Origin: Variovorax paradoxus
Lineage (GTDB): Bacteria > Pseudomonadota > Gammaproteobacteria > Burkholderiales > Burkholderiaceae_C
Direction of reading: 5' to 3'
DNA length: 64,000 nucleotides
Assembly (NCBI RefSeq): GCF_009755665.1
Contig: NZ_CP046622.1
Span: 5,459,001-5,523,000 of the forward strand
Each line of letters opens with the position of its first letter. The first letter of the stretch is position 1. The position numbers and the translations under genes are program-made. Under the pieces are notes generated by a model, which made no database searches, had not been told where the DNA came from, and worked only from the letters and a program-made list of their open reading frames with translations. This document shows positions 1 through 8,916 of this stretch, one piece after another.

Positions 1-3000
1 GCGTAGGCCAGGTCCACCTTGCCATCGCGGGTGTTATCCACGGCGGTTGCACGCGAGAGCCCGTTGCCCAGGGGCAGTGACGCCGTCAACTCGTCAGCTG
101 ACATGCCGCCATCCAGATTGAATTGCCGGAGCACGGCGCCATTCGAAACATCCAGGACGAACAGGCTGGCACCGCCACCGCCCGCGGTGCTGTTGCCCCC
201 TTGATAACCGCCGGGCACCAGGGCAACCCACTTGCCTTTGCCAGTCGCCGGATCATTGAGCCGTGCGATGGTCGGCTGCGGCAGGGAGTTGCCCATGTTG
301 GCGTTCTGATCGGACCCGAACTCCCACAGCAGTTGGGGCGACGTGGGGTCGGTGATGTCCAGCGCAAACACTTGCCTGCCGCCAGCGCCCAGGCTGCCGA
401 TCATCACCTTGTGCCACGCTCCGCCGAAATACACGTCAGAGGCAACCGGTGAGCCGTCGACGTAGTAGCGGTGCGATGTGCCGTCTTTCTTGCCGTAATC
501 GGGCGCGGTGAGCGTGTTCAGACTGTTGCGCAACGCCGTAGGAATAAACGCGAACTCCTCCACGCCGTTCTCGGCACGGAAGGCGTGGAGCATGCCGTCG
601 TTGGCGCCCACATAGATCATCTCCGGCTTGCTTGCCTGACCGGTGACAAAGTCGGCGTAGTTGCTGCCTGTGCCCTCCAATGCATCCGCAGCTGTTGTCC
701 GGTAGAGCGCGCCCTTGACGCGCAGCGGCGACGAATTGACGATGTCGCCGAGCAGATTGGGCTTGCCGCTGGGCAGGACCTTGCGGGCACGGAACGTCTC
801 GCTCTCGCCGCGCAGGAAGCTGATGCGCTGTTCGGCCCTGGCATCTGCCTGGTTGGTGGCAGGGTTCCTGTTGAGCGCGGTGAGCCAGGCCGCATCGGCC
901 GTCTGCCCACCAATGCCCGCAAAGGTGAATGGACGTAGGGTGGGCGTGGTGGCGCCTGCACCCGCATAAAGAATATTCCGGGGCGTTGTGCGCGCGGCCA
1001 GCTGCTCTGCTGCGCTCCACTGACGCACGTAGTTCAAGCCGGTGGTGGCGTTATCCGTCAGCCTGTCGCGGATTACGTCACCGACCCAGCCTTCGGCCTC
1101 GAAGCGGGTGCGGTAGATATCTGCGCCCGAAGCGATGGTGCCGCCGGGCACGTCCACCGACACAGCCGTCACCGAATTGGTGTTCTGCAAGATATCGTTG
1201 AAGGCCTTGGTCATCTGCGCCTTCAGCGTGGTGGCGTTGGTGACCAGGAAATAGTTGTCCGGATCGCCCGCGACCGAGGCGGGATCACGCCCCGGCATAC
1301 CGTATTTGGCGGCGTACCACAGAGGGCCCTTGAGGAAGCTACCCGAAGAACCCGTGGTGCTGGGCGTGAAGGTCCGACTGGCCGTGAGCGGCAGGTTGGC
1401 GCACTCCGAATCGTTGGATTTCCCGACGCAATAGCCAGGCGCGCGGCTGGGAGGCGTGTTCAGCGCGTAGTACACCGAACCCGTGTCCTTGTCCCGCACC
1501 TCCAGATACATGCCGTCCTGGTTGGTACCGGAGATCACATAGCCCATGTGCTGCCCGATGCCGCCGGCGGCGTATTCGGACAGCATGTCGACCTTCACGC
1601 TGCCGTCCGCCTGTAGCGCAACGGTGTAACGCGAGATGGCGTCCATGTCGTGGTCGGCGCCCTGCTCCACGTCCTCGTAGTTGATGCGGAACTCTGCATA
1701 GGGCCGCCCACCGTTGATGTTGGCATTCTGGTCGGCTGCGCCGGTGTTGGCGATGCGGTCGACGTAGTAGTCCACGATCTGGTTGGTCGGCGCGAAGCGC
1801 GTGGGATCGATGTTGTAGCCGGTAACAGACTTGGCAAAAGGGGAGATCGTCACGAATCGGCTATTGCCTACCGGAAACCGAATCTCGGGCAACGGGGAAG
1901 CGATGGCTACCGAATACGTCATCAGCCGGTTCTTGCCCCGGGCATTGCCAAAAACAGCGTTGTTGGCACCAAAACGCGAGACCCCCGCGGAGTAATAGCT
2001 GCCTTCCTTGCTGGGCTCTTGGGGCGAGAGGCCGCGCACCCATGAGAGATCGTCGACCGTCTTCACAGACGGTGCGCCGTTCGCATTGGTCGAGGTCGAC
2101 TGGCCGATGAAGAAGTTCTTGCCATTGATGCCCTCGGCCGTGCCGATGGCCGCAACCTCGTTGGCCACGTTGAAGCCGGTCAGTGCGTCCGCATTGACTG
2201 CGATGGACTGGAAGCGGCTACCCGGCATTTTCGTGTCATACGAAGGATTGATGTCGCTGACCACCGTCATTACCGGACGCGCGCAATGCTGGTAGCCGCC
2301 GCCGTTTGGTTTTGCCGCGTAGGGCGACACCCAGTCAGGCTTGGAAAGATTCAGCGGATCTATGCTGTCCTTCGCCCCGCTGCCGTAGTCGTACTGACTG
2401 TGCGGACCGGTAGCTCCACCAAAATAGCGCAGCGTCTCGAACATCATCTCGCCGACGGGGTTGCCCCACATCGAACATATCGACGGATCGGTCTTGCCGC
2501 TGATGGGACCGTCGGCGATCCAGCCGCAATCGTTGTACTGGCTGCCGTTGAAGCCGATCAGGCGCAGGCGGTCCATGTTGGCAACCACGCCGGCGACGCC
2601 GGTCTGGAATACGCCCGTTTGTGGGTTGACCTCGTCAGCAAAGCTGCTGATGTTGCGCCGCAGGATACCCCCCGCGATGTTCTTCTGGTACGAGCCAGAG
2701 AGCAGGCCGAAGTACATCTTGTTGTTTTCACCGAAATCGTGCAGCAAGCCTGTGGGCTTGTAGACGGGCGTGCCGCCGCTGTTCGGATAGGCCTTGCAGC
2801 TGGCTTCACGCAAGGCCGAGTCGTTGCTGGAGCAGGTTTCCACCCGGATCTTGTGGGTCGTGATGACGCTGGCGTTCCGCGTGATCTTCATCGCCAGCCC
2901 CCAGTTGTCGTCGCCCGATCCTTCGACATGGCGGAAATTCACCGTCTTCCATCCTGCAGTGGTAAACGTGATGTCTTTTGAGTGGCTTTGCAAACCGGCC

Positions 3001-4166
3001 TGGCTGCGGTCTCCGCCATGGCCGCCATACCAGCCCCAGTCCTTGCCATCTACCGTGGCCTCCACGGCGTCGTCTCCATCAACGCCAAAGGTGTAGGTGC
3101 CCACCGCAGGGATGTAGATCTCACCCTGGATCTCTGTCAGGTAGTTGTCGTGGGTGCAGCCATTGGTGCCGTTGAAGGGGTTGTTGTTTGCGCCTGTCGT
3201 GTCGATCGAACTGATCGGGCCCGTGCCGCACAGGTTCGTATTTTTACCGTTGGAGTCGAAGAACTTCTTCATTTGCGACGCGTTCGGCGGCGTCTCCGAT
3301 TTGTCGGTCTTCTTCCACGTCATGATGGTCAGATTGCGATATGCGCTGCTCGGCAAGATCTCGAATGCCGAAGTGCCGTTGGTTGCGCATGCCACTCCGC
3401 CCAAGCAAAGCTCTTGTCCCGCCGTTCCCTCTTTGGAAACCCAGTCCCAGATCTGGAACTTCGAGTCGTTGAGTACTCGCAGACGGGGGATCGCGTTGTC
3501 GCCGCTTTCGCCCAGTGTGGTCACGGCAAAGAGATGGCGCGTGCCGCTCACCGGCTGTGCCAGCGGCGCGTAGTCGCTGATGTTGTAGACGGTGCCGTCG
3601 CGGGCCGGGTCGTACGCCTTGCCCCAGGAATGCGCGTCACGAGGCAGATAGGCCGCCTGCAAAACGGTGCTGGCGGTGGTGTCGGTCACGCGCGTTCCGC
3701 CGTAGAGCACCCGGCGGATGGCGTCCATGCGCGATGTGGACAGATAGTTCAGGAAGTCGCCGCTCCAACGGGTTCCGCCTGCACATATCTTGTTCTTGGC
3801 ACCCGTGGCAGCCGCGACCGGCGTGAACTTGTCGTTGCTGTATTCGTAGCAGGCGTTGTTGTTGAAGTAGCCGTAGTAATCGATCTGGTCGGGTTTGTAG
3901 CCCACGTCGATCACGCCGTCACCGTTCAGATCGGAGGCATCGTTGTAGGCCTCGTAGTAGAGCTTGTGGTCGCGCCCCATCACCAGCATGTTCAGCGGCG
4001 GGTTGCTCTCGCTCACGAACAGCGGCGTCTGTGCCAGGCCCGTGTCTCCGCTGTCCTGCGCGGTAGCCAGGTGCTGGCCGAACAGCAAGGCCGCAGCGGC
4101 CGCGAGCAAGCCGAGCGTATGAAAGATGCGAAAGGGTGAGCGGTTTGAACCGGTGGAACGAGCCAT
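1..4166 (-). CDS. pilY1: Type IV pilus tip adhesin / assembly factor PilY1 (3' end outside window)
   Basis: The reading frame starts at 4166 (ATG, with GAGGAGGG just upstream) and runs off the window; 1388 residues are visible. Residues 1-37 look like a signal peptide ending near ATA-Q. An N-terminal DLNGDGVID loop resembles a calcium site. Residues of about 345-425 (GEIYIPAVGTYTFGVDGDD, later GWKTVNFRHVEG) look like a PA14-type carbohydrate-binding fold. The last third has the repeated Gly/Asp/Trp-rich strands of the PilY1 beta-propeller (for example PEMIYVGANDGMLHAF). The frame ends in a DNTRDGKVD loop, equivalent to the calcium site that in Pseudomonas controls pilus extension and retraction. 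I checked frame continuity at several points. It is the last gene of the fimT-pilVWX-pilY1 operon, 15 nt after pilX. Confidence 0.93.
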   Translation of the reverse strand, partial: MARSTGSNRSPFRIFHTLGLLAAAAALLFGQHLATAQDSGDTGLAQTPLFVSESNPPLNMLVMGRDHKLYYEAYNDASDLNGDGVIDVGYKPDQIDYYGYFNNNACYEYSNDKFTPVAAATGAKNKICAGGTRWSGDFLNYLSTSRMDAIRRVLYGGTRVTDTTASTVLQAAYLPRDAHSWGKAYDPARDGTVYNISDYAPLAQPVSGTRHLFAVTTLGESGDNAIPRLRVLNDSKFQIWDWVSKEGTAGQELCLGGVACATNGTSAFEILPSSAYRNLTIMTWKKTDKSETPPNASQMKKFFDSNGKNTNLCGTGPISSIDTTGANNNPFNGTNGCTHDNYLTEIQGEIYIPAVGTYTFGVDGDDAVEATVDGKDWGWYGGHGGDRSQAGLQSHSKDITFTTAGWKTVNFRHVEGSGDDNWGLAMKITRNASVITTHKIRVETCSSNDSALREASCKAYPNSGGTPVYKPTGLLHDFGENNKMYFGLLSGSYQKNIAGGILRRNISSFADEVNPQTGVFQTGVAGVVANMDRLRLIGFNGSQYNDCGWIADGPISGKTDPSICSMWGNPVGEMMFETLRYFGGATGPHSQYDYGSGAKDSIDPLNLSKPDWVSPYAAKPNGGGYQHCARPVMTVVSDINPSYDTKMPGSRFQSIAVNADALTGFNVANEVAAIGTAEGINGKNFFIGQSTSTNANGAPSVKTVDDLSWVRGLSPQEPSKEGSYYSAGVSRFGANNAVFGNARGKNRLMTYSVAIASPLPEIRFPVGNSRFVTISPFAKSVTGYNIDPTRFAPTNQIVDYYVDRIANTGAADQNANINGGRPYAEFRINYEDVEQGADHDMDAISRYTVALQADGSVKVDMLSEYAAGGIGQHMGYVISGTNQDGMYLEVRDKDTGSVYYALNTPPSRAPGYCVGKSNDSECANLPLTASRTFTPSTTGSSGSFLKGPLWYAAKYGMPGRDPASVAGDPDNYFLVTNATTLKAQMTKAFNDILQNTNSVTAVSVDVPGGTIASGADIYRTRFEAEGWVGDVIRDRLTDNATTGLNYVRQWSAAEQLAARTTPRNILYAGAGATTPTLRPFTFAGIGGQTADAAWLTALNRNPATNQADARAEQRISFLRGESETFRARKVLPSGKPNLLGDIVNSSPLRVKGALYRTTAADALEGTGSNYADFVTGQASKPEMIYVGANDGMLHAFRAENGVEEFAFIPTALRNSLNTLTAPDYGKKDGTSHRYYVDGSPVASDVYFGGAWHKVMIGSLGAGGRQVFALDITDPTSPQLLWEFGSDQNANMGNSLPQPTIARLNDPATGKGKWVALVPGGYQGGNSTAGGGGASLFVLDVSNGAVLRQFNLDGGMSADELTASLPLGNGLSRATAVDNTRDGKVDLAY

Positions 4167-4181
4167 TTCAGCCCTCCTCGA

Positions 4182-4754
4182 TTATTTGATGAACAGATTG
4201 ACCGTGGAGCGCAGGCAAAACGCCTGCGGCCCGCAGATTTGCACGTCGTCGTCCGCGGTGGCCTGGGCATTGAGTTCATAGAACTCAGTGCAGCCGGCAT
4301 TTGCGGCCTCGAGCGCCGATGTGGCGCTCGACCCCTTGGGACAGACGGTGGAGATGTAGCGCGGGTACCAGGAGGCGTAAGGCGCCGCGAACCCCGTAGC
4401 AGCGGCATGGGTGGTAAACGACGTGTTCAATCCGAGGACATCGGTGCGGGCCTCGGCAACGTAGCAGGGCTTGACCCCGTCGAGGGGGGTGGTCGCACCA
4501 TCCGCGCACTTGGCAAGCGATATGCCGTACTTCTGGATAGTGCGTTCACCTTCGCGCAGCGCGCCGTCCGCCGTCTCTTGAAGTTTCTGGCTTTCGAGCA
4601 TGTTGCCCGCGATGCGCGCCTCGAGCGTGACGCTGCGCATTCCAACCACCGCCAGTACCAACACCAGCAGCATCATGATCATCGCGACGAACAGCGCGGC
4701 TCCGCGCTGGCGCTCGCGCCGGGAAGAAGACAAAGAGTGGTGTGGCGCGCTCAT
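4182..4754 (-). CDS. pilX: Minor pilin PilX
   Basis: A 190-residue protein with the PilX N-terminal signature: a basic leader ending in RQRG, then AALFVAMIMMLLVLVLAVVG as the hydrophobic helix, followed by the ARIAGNMLESQKLQETAD segment typical of the family. It lacks the Glu5 of major pilins, as PilX proteins do. The C-terminal half has several Cys residues that may form disulfides. The start at 4754 is chosen because its ATG shares four bases (ATGA) with the pilW stop, which indicates translational coupling. PilX is a priming minor pilin that sits with PilV, PilW, FimT and PilY1 at the pilus tip. Confidence 0.9.
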   Translation of the reverse strand: MSAPHHSLSSSRRERQRGAALFVAMIMMLLVLVLAVVGMRSVTLEARIAGNMLESQKLQETADGALREGERTIQKYGISLAKCADGATTPLDGVKPCYVAEARTDVLGLNTSFTTHAAATGFAAPYASWYPRYISTVCPKGSSATSALEAANAGCTEFYELNAQATADDDVQICGPQAFCLRSTVNLFIK

Positions 4755-5614
4755 GGCATCAGGTTTCTTAACGTGAGGGAGCCGCTCGCAAGCTGGTAGA
4801 GCTGGCCCTTGCTGGTGTCGCAATTGGCGACGTCGCCCCCTGCGCCTGTCCATCGGTCGCACACCGACGAGTCGATGCCCCCCGTGACCCTCTCGGTCGT
4901 ACTCGCCAGCAGCACGGCATAACGCAACGAACGGATGACGTCGTCGCCCGTAGGAATGGCCGTCTTGAATTGCTCGACGCGACGCTCGGCGAGCGAGTCG
5001 CTGCCTTTGCCGACGCCGAATTCGAAATGCACGCCGCGAACGCCGGCGGCCACTTCCTGCTTGTTGGGGTCGGCCTGACTGCCGGCCTGGCAAGCCAGCG
5101 CTTCCCCACTGAGGAAGTACTTTTCGACGAACATACCCGCGCCCAGGGCCGGCGCGGGCGGTGCTTCATACGCCTTCAGCCCGGCGATGCCCGCCGCCGA
5201 TCCCGCACAGTCTTTCTCGTCGTTGTCGCGCGCCTGGTAGCGAATGCACAAAGTGCTGGCGTTGACCGCGTACATCGCCTGGCCCGCGGCGAACTGGCAG
5301 CCGTTGGGATGCGCAGCTTCGTCCGCTGGAAACGCCTGCTCCATGGCCTGCGTCGGGTCGCGCCGATAGCCGGCCTTCGTGAACTCGTTGTCCAGGGCTC
5401 CCAGCGCGTAACGGCTGTTGCCGAGGTTCTCGCTCTGACTTGTGCGAAAACCGAAGTTACGCAACCCTTCCATATATATTGTGGTGGCAATCAGAATGAC
5501 GAAGAGGCCTACCGCCACCGCCACCATGAGTTCCACCAGCGAAACTCCTCGCTGGGCCTCGCAAGAGCGATCGATCGTGCGGCCGTGCGCCAACTGCTGA
5601 TATGTACGCAACAT
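4751..5614 (-). CDS. pilW: Minor pilin PilW
   Basis: A 287-residue prepilin-like protein. After a leader ending QRG comes VSLVELMVAVAVGLFVILIA, a type III prepilin helix with Glu at mature position 5. The start at 5614 is preferred over an upstream ATG at 5668, which would lie inside pilV; a GAGG lies about 11 nt upstream of 5614. The start is 4 nt after the pilV stop, and the stop overlaps the pilX start. Known role: part of the minor-pilin complex that primes pilus assembly. Confidence 0.88.
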   Translation of the reverse strand: MLRTYQQLAHGRTIDRSCEAQRGVSLVELMVAVAVGLFVILIATTIYMEGLRNFGFRTSQSENLGNSRYALGALDNEFTKAGYRRDPTQAMEQAFPADEAAHPNGCQFAAGQAMYAVNASTLCIRYQARDNDEKDCAGSAAGIAGLKAYEAPPAPALGAGMFVEKYFLSGEALACQAGSQADPNKQEVAAGVRGVHFEFGVGKGSDSLAERRVEQFKTAIPTGDDVIRSLRYAVLLASTTERVTGGIDSSVCDRWTGAGGDVANCDTSKGQLYQLASGSLTLRNLMP

Positions 5615-5618
5615 GGAC

Positions 5619-6158
5619 TCAGAGCCTCGATCGCAACGTGTATGAGCAAAAATCATTGTCGGTTCCATCCAGACATTGACCCTTCTTGACCGGCCAGGCG
5701 ACGGTGACCGAGATGACGCCGCTGCCTACATCGAGGCCGACGATGAAGTTGCTCGTGAGAAGAGCATCCGGCAATTCAGGCATGAGCTGCTTGGCCCGTG
5801 CGCCCCAGCAACCCAGCCGTTTGGCCGGCTCGGCGGCCAACGGCTTGCAGTCGTTCGCAGCAACGGCCGCCAGTTCTGCTCCCGCCGCTTTCGCGTAGCC
5901 GCCCAAATCCACCTTTGGCGCGCCATTCGCATCCAGGGCGGTGAGCGTGTCGCCGCGCATCGTCTCCATCAGTTCGGAGGCAACCATGGAGGCCATCTGG
6001 CGCCGCTCGGTGTCGGTGGTGAATCCGATGGCGCGCACATGCATGCCTGCGGCGCCGAGCAGGCCAATGCTCACCAGCAGAACGGCCATGAGAACCTCGA
6101 TAAGGCTCAAGCCCGCCTGCCGGGACGGCGAAGAAGAAGATGAACGGGAGACTTTCAT
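5619..6158 (-). CDS. pilV: Minor pilin PilV
   Basis: A 179-residue protein with a Ser-rich leader, a prepilin cleavage site (RQAG before LSLIEVLMAVLLVSIGLLG) and the PilV-type segment RAIGFTTDTERRQMASMVASELMETMRGD. The ATG at 6158 is preceded by GGAG at a good distance; an in-frame extension upstream would run into fimT. It belongs to the pilus operon, 29 nt downstream of fimT and 4 nt before pilW. Confidence 0.88.
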   Translation of the reverse strand: MKVSRSSSSSPSRQAGLSLIEVLMAVLLVSIGLLGAAGMHVRAIGFTTDTERRQMASMVASELMETMRGDTLTALDANGAPKVDLGGYAKAAGAELAAVAANDCKPLAAEPAKRLGCWGARAKQLMPELPDALLTSNFIVGLDVGSGVISVTVAWPVKKGQCLDGTDNDFCSYTLRSRL

Positions 6159-6187
6159 GGAAGAAACTCCGACAAAACCGCCGGACC

Positions 6188-6670
6188 TCATGGGCAGGCC
6201 TCGCCGGTTGCCACACGTTGCACGCGCACCAAGCCCGGCCCGCTCACGCTGAGACACTGCACGCGCGTTGCATTGGTCGTGGAAAAGGACAGCGTGTACG
6301 GGGCGCTACCGGCAGCAGGTCGGGCCTGGCCCGAGGCTTCGAAGGCCACACCCCCAGCGGAGTCGGGCTCGACGCTGACCACATCGGACAGCGTGGCCTC
6401 GCGCAGCACTTGATTCCCTACTTTGACCTGCCACTTCTGGCCCGTCGCGGTAACGGTGCTTTCAGTGCGCTTGTAAACGCTCTCGGCACGGGCGAACTCG
6501 AACAGGGTCTGCAATTCCTGTGCTGCGGATGACACTCTTTGATTGGCAATCATCGTCGTGAACGATGGTGCCGCGAGCGCGGCCAAGATAGCCACGACGG
6601 CAACCACAGTCATCGCCTCGATCAAGGTGAAGCCCTTTTGCGCTTGCGGTAACAGAGTTGATGTTTTCAT
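6188..6670 (-). CDS. fimT: Pseudopilin FimT/GspH family, first gene of the minor pilin operon
   Basis: A 160-residue protein. The leader ends QKG and is followed by FTLIEAMTVVAVVAILAALA, a canonical class III prepilin signal with Glu5. The next segment (PSFTTMIANQRVSSAAQELQ) is typical of FimT/GspH. Its position at the head of pilV-pilW-pilX-pilY1 supports FimT over a type II secretion GspH. FimT of some bacteria binds DNA during natural transformation; nothing here proves that role. The ribosome binding site is weak (GGGG about 10 nt upstream). Confidence 0.85.
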   Translation of the reverse strand: MKTSTLLPQAQKGFTLIEAMTVVAVVAILAALAAPSFTTMIANQRVSSAAQELQTLFEFARAESVYKRTESTVTATGQKWQVKVGNQVLREATLSDVVSVEPDSAGGVAFEASGQARPAAGSAPYTLSFSTTNATRVQCLSVSGPGLVRVQRVATGEACP

Positions 6671-7390
6671 TGCGCGCCCCGGTCCCAGACCTAGGTGTCA
6701 ATCGGTTGAATAACGTTTCTTATGGTAACGTTTGTCGCGCGAATTGTTACTACGGCGAAGAACCACTCGCCGCCTTAAAGCTACCGTTTGTCAGAAACGC
6801 AGAGCTTTTGCACGCCGCGGGCGACCCGGACGCTCGAGGAATCGACCGATCTGCGATAAGCAGTTGACTAGTCTTCCAGCCGGGGCAACGAGAAAACCGG
6901 TCGAGATGGAATTTGAGCGAGTGCTCGGAAGGGCTCGGCCGATGCGGGAGCCGAGCCGACATCATCGGCCTAGCCAGAATCGTGACGTCGGCGGTGCTCC
7001 GAACTAGATCGTGGCGAGGCAACCGGCTCTAGCGCCACTGCAACTAGGCGCTCGACTTCGGAGCAAACCCCAGCGCTGACGCCGACGTCGACTAGGCAGC
7101 CGTGCAGCTAAATGTCACGTTCTGCTAGTAGGCGCTCACGGCTCTCATGCAGGAGTGGTGAGATCAACATGACCTCGTTGCTACCTGCCGTGGCTGTCCA
7201 TTTGGAGCAATTTGCTGGTTCGAACAGCCACGCCTTCGGTGATGGAGTGCGCACTCGAACCGTGCAATCCAGTTTTTTAATCCCGGATGTTGTGAAAACT
7301 TCCGCGGATGGCGTAGCGCATCAACGGTTAAAAACAAATGAAAAAACCGCCCGAAGGCGGTTTGACATATATCTTTTCAATGAGCAGTAA
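6671..7390. other. Long intergenic region between fimT and pilA
   Basis: No convincing gene is seen in these 720 bases. Short open frames exist but lack ribosome binding sites, family motifs and the usual codon bias. The fimT promoter should lie at its left end. The pilA terminator lies at its right end (7341-7363). The stretch is unusually rich in the tetranucleotide CTAG: eight copies between 6691 and 7128, starting at 6691, 6868, 6970, 7004, 7029, 7044, 7092 and 7125. Confidence 0.6.
7341..7363 (-). terminator. Rho-independent terminator of pilA
   Basis: On the minus strand an 8-bp stem, AAACCGCC paired with GGCGGTTT, encloses a TTCG loop and is followed by six T. It lies 28 nt after the pilA stop. 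The strong tetraloop hairpin fits a monocistronic, highly expressed pilin transcript. Confidence 0.9.
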
Positions 7391-7882
7391 TTAGCGGCCC
7401 GTGGTCTTCACATAGTTACCAAGAGTGTCAGCAGCTGTTGCAACACATGCAATATTGCCGCCAGCGTTGATCGCGCAATCGGCGTTATAAACCAACGATT
7501 TCACTTCCGCGGTCCCGGTGAAAGCGATGTTCACCTTACCAGGAGTGGGAGGTGTACCTGCAGTTCCGGCCGTGCCGGTCAAAGCTACGATGCTTCCATA
7601 CTTGGGAGTCGTCAACGCAGTACCCGCGTAGCCATACTTTTGCAGATCTGCCAACGTATCGCAAAGAGTACCGTCGCCAGCCGAATCGTCCATACATGCC
7701 TTAACCGCGGACTTGACGCCTTCAACTTCAGTGATGTTGACGGCCCACTTAGACTTCACGATGTAATCCTGATACGCCGGCAGAGCCACCGCAGCCAAGA
7801 TGCCAATGATCGCCACAACGATCATCAATTCGATAAGGGTGAAACCCTTTTGCACGTTGCGTGCGATAGAACGACGGTTCAT
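7391..7882 (-). CDS. pilA: Major type IV pilin PilA
   Basis: A 163-residue prepilin. The 13-residue leader ends QKG, followed by [20 protein letters not shown], the textbook type IVa pilin helix with Phe1 and Glu5. The region after it ([21 protein letters not shown]) is the standard alpha1-C segment. Two Cys pairs are visible: one in [12 protein letters not shown] and one near the C-terminus ([11 protein letters not shown]), the latter suiting the D-region disulfide loop. GGAG lies 9 nt before the ATG. The gene stands alone between a sigma-54-like promoter and a strong terminator. Confidence 0.95.
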   Translation of the reverse strand: MNRRSIARNVQKGFTLIELMIVVAIIGILAAVALPAYQDYIVKSKWAVNITEVEGVKSAVKACMDDSAGDGTLCDTLADLQKYGYAGTALTTPKYGSIVALTGTAGTAGTPPTPGKVNIAFTGTAEVKSLVYNADCAINAGGNIACVATAADTLGNYVKTTGR

Positions 7883-7941
7883 TCAAAAACTCCAGGTTGG
7901 TTTGTACAGCCCGGGAACCAAGCCCGGCGCGCAGTACATAT

Positions 7942-7957
7942 CGCAGCATCTGTGCCA
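7942..7957 (-). promoter_or_regulatory. Sigma-54 promoter of pilA
   Basis: The minus strand reads TGGCAC-AGATG-CTGCG. The near-invariant GG (-24) and GC (-12) have exact spacing, and the whole -24 hexamer is consensus. Transcription would start near 7931, giving a leader of about 50 nt. PilA of many Gram-negative bacteria is driven by sigma-54 with the PilS/PilR system, so element and context agree. Start not verified. Confidence 0.7.
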
Positions 7958-8018
7958 CCCCGTTTCGAGCCTTTGGCCGACGAAACCCGTCACTTCATGC
8001 CTACACAAGTTACATTGA

Positions 8019-8065
8019 GTGACATAAATCGCTTACAAAGGCTCAAATGCGTGACAAATTTGTCA
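8019..8065 (-). promoter_or_regulatory. Candidate PilR activator sites upstream of pilA
   Basis: Two GTGACA boxes (8019-8024 and 8051-8056, TGTCAC on the pilA strand) start exactly 32 bp apart, about three helical turns. The second lies within a perfect 14-bp palindrome, TGACAAATTTGTCA (8052-8065). They sit roughly 60-110 bp upstream of the -24 element, the normal place for an enhancer-binding protein. I recall that PilR sites contain TGTC. The palindrome could instead belong to the 3' end of the phosphodiesterase transcript. Confidence 0.4.
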
Positions 8066-8083
8066 TGCCAGTCCTCCGGCGGC

Positions 8084-8887
8084 TCAAAAGGTCAGCACCC
8101 CATTCGCCTTCAACCACCGGATATCCCGCTGAGCCAACCCCGGCACTTGGTGCCCAGCCAGCAACTGGATCTGGCTCATGATTTCTTCGGTCTCTGCTGG
8201 CTTTGTGTGCGTGATGTAGATCGGGTACTGCTTGCCCGGATCGATATGCGCCAGCTCGTCGGCCAGCACATGCGGCGACAGGTGCAGGCTGCGTTCCGCC
8301 AGCGCCTGCTCGCGGTTGCTGAAGGCGGTTTCGATGACCAGCATGGCCACGTCCAGCGCATTGACGCGGTCCCAGAAGGGGGCGTTGCGTTCGGTGTCGC
8401 CGGTAAACACCCAGTTGGCGCCACCATCGGCGCGGCATACGGCAAAGCCGCAGGCGGGCACGGTGTGCACGGCGGGGAGAACCTCGATGCGCTTGGGCGT
8501 GGCGCTGCCAAGCTGCAGGACTTGGCCGACTGTTATGTCGTGAAAGCTCACGAAGGGCGCCTGCGGACTCGGAATGGTCTCGAAGTCCGGCCAAATAACG
8601 TTGTTGAACACATGGGCCCGCAGCGCCTCGATGGTGGAGCGCAGGGCGTGCACGCGCACGGGGCGGGTGCGGCGGGCGCCGACGGCGTCGAGCATGAGGG
8701 GGAGCGCGGCGATGTGGTCGAGGTGGCAGTGAGTAAGCACTACGTCGTCGATGCCGGCCATTTCGTCGAGCGTGAGGTCGCCCACGCCGGTGCCGGCATC
8801 GACGAGCAGGTCGGTGTCGACCAGGAAGGATGTGGTCCGGCAGTCCTTGGCGATGGCGCCCGAGCAACCCAGCACGCGAACCTGCAT
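8084..8887 (-). CDS. Class II 3',5'-cyclic-nucleotide phosphodiesterase (metallo-beta-lactamase fold)
   Basis: A 267-residue protein. HCHLDHIAALPLML at residues 53-66 fits the class II cyclic nucleotide phosphodiesterase signature (HxHLDH), the family of yeast PDE1 and CpdP. Further metal ligands are likely in AVHTVPACGFAV and in the FTGDTERN segment. It would hydrolyse cAMP (or cGMP) to the 5'-nucleotide in the cytoplasm. The ATG at 8887 is chosen because it begins the MQVRVLGCSG strand; extending upstream would overlap the cyclase gene, which ends 29 nt away. A neighbouring adenylate cyclase supports a cAMP role. Confidence 0.85.
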   Translation of the reverse strand: MQVRVLGCSGAIAKDCRTTSFLVDTDLLVDAGTGVGDLTLDEMAGIDDVVLTHCHLDHIAALPLMLDAVGARRTRPVRVHALRSTIEALRAHVFNNVIWPDFETIPSPQAPFVSFHDITVGQVLQLGSATPKRIEVLPAVHTVPACGFAVCRADGGANWVFTGDTERNAPFWDRVNALDVAMLVIETAFSNREQALAERSLHLSPHVLADELAHIDPGKQYPIYITHTKPAETEEIMSQIQLLAGHQVPGLAQRDIRWLKANGVLTF

Positions 8888-8916
8888 TGTGAAAGTCCCT
8901 TTGCTTGTGCCTGTCG

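Noticed and set aside
2982-4139. Long plus-strand frame opposite pilY1
   Set aside because: Antisense shadow of PilY1, whose strand shows signal peptide, calcium loops and beta-propeller repeats in one consistent frame.
6750-7022. Short frames in the fimT-pilA spacer
   Set aside because: They lack initiation signals, known motifs and normal codon bias, and several alternate frames are equally open.
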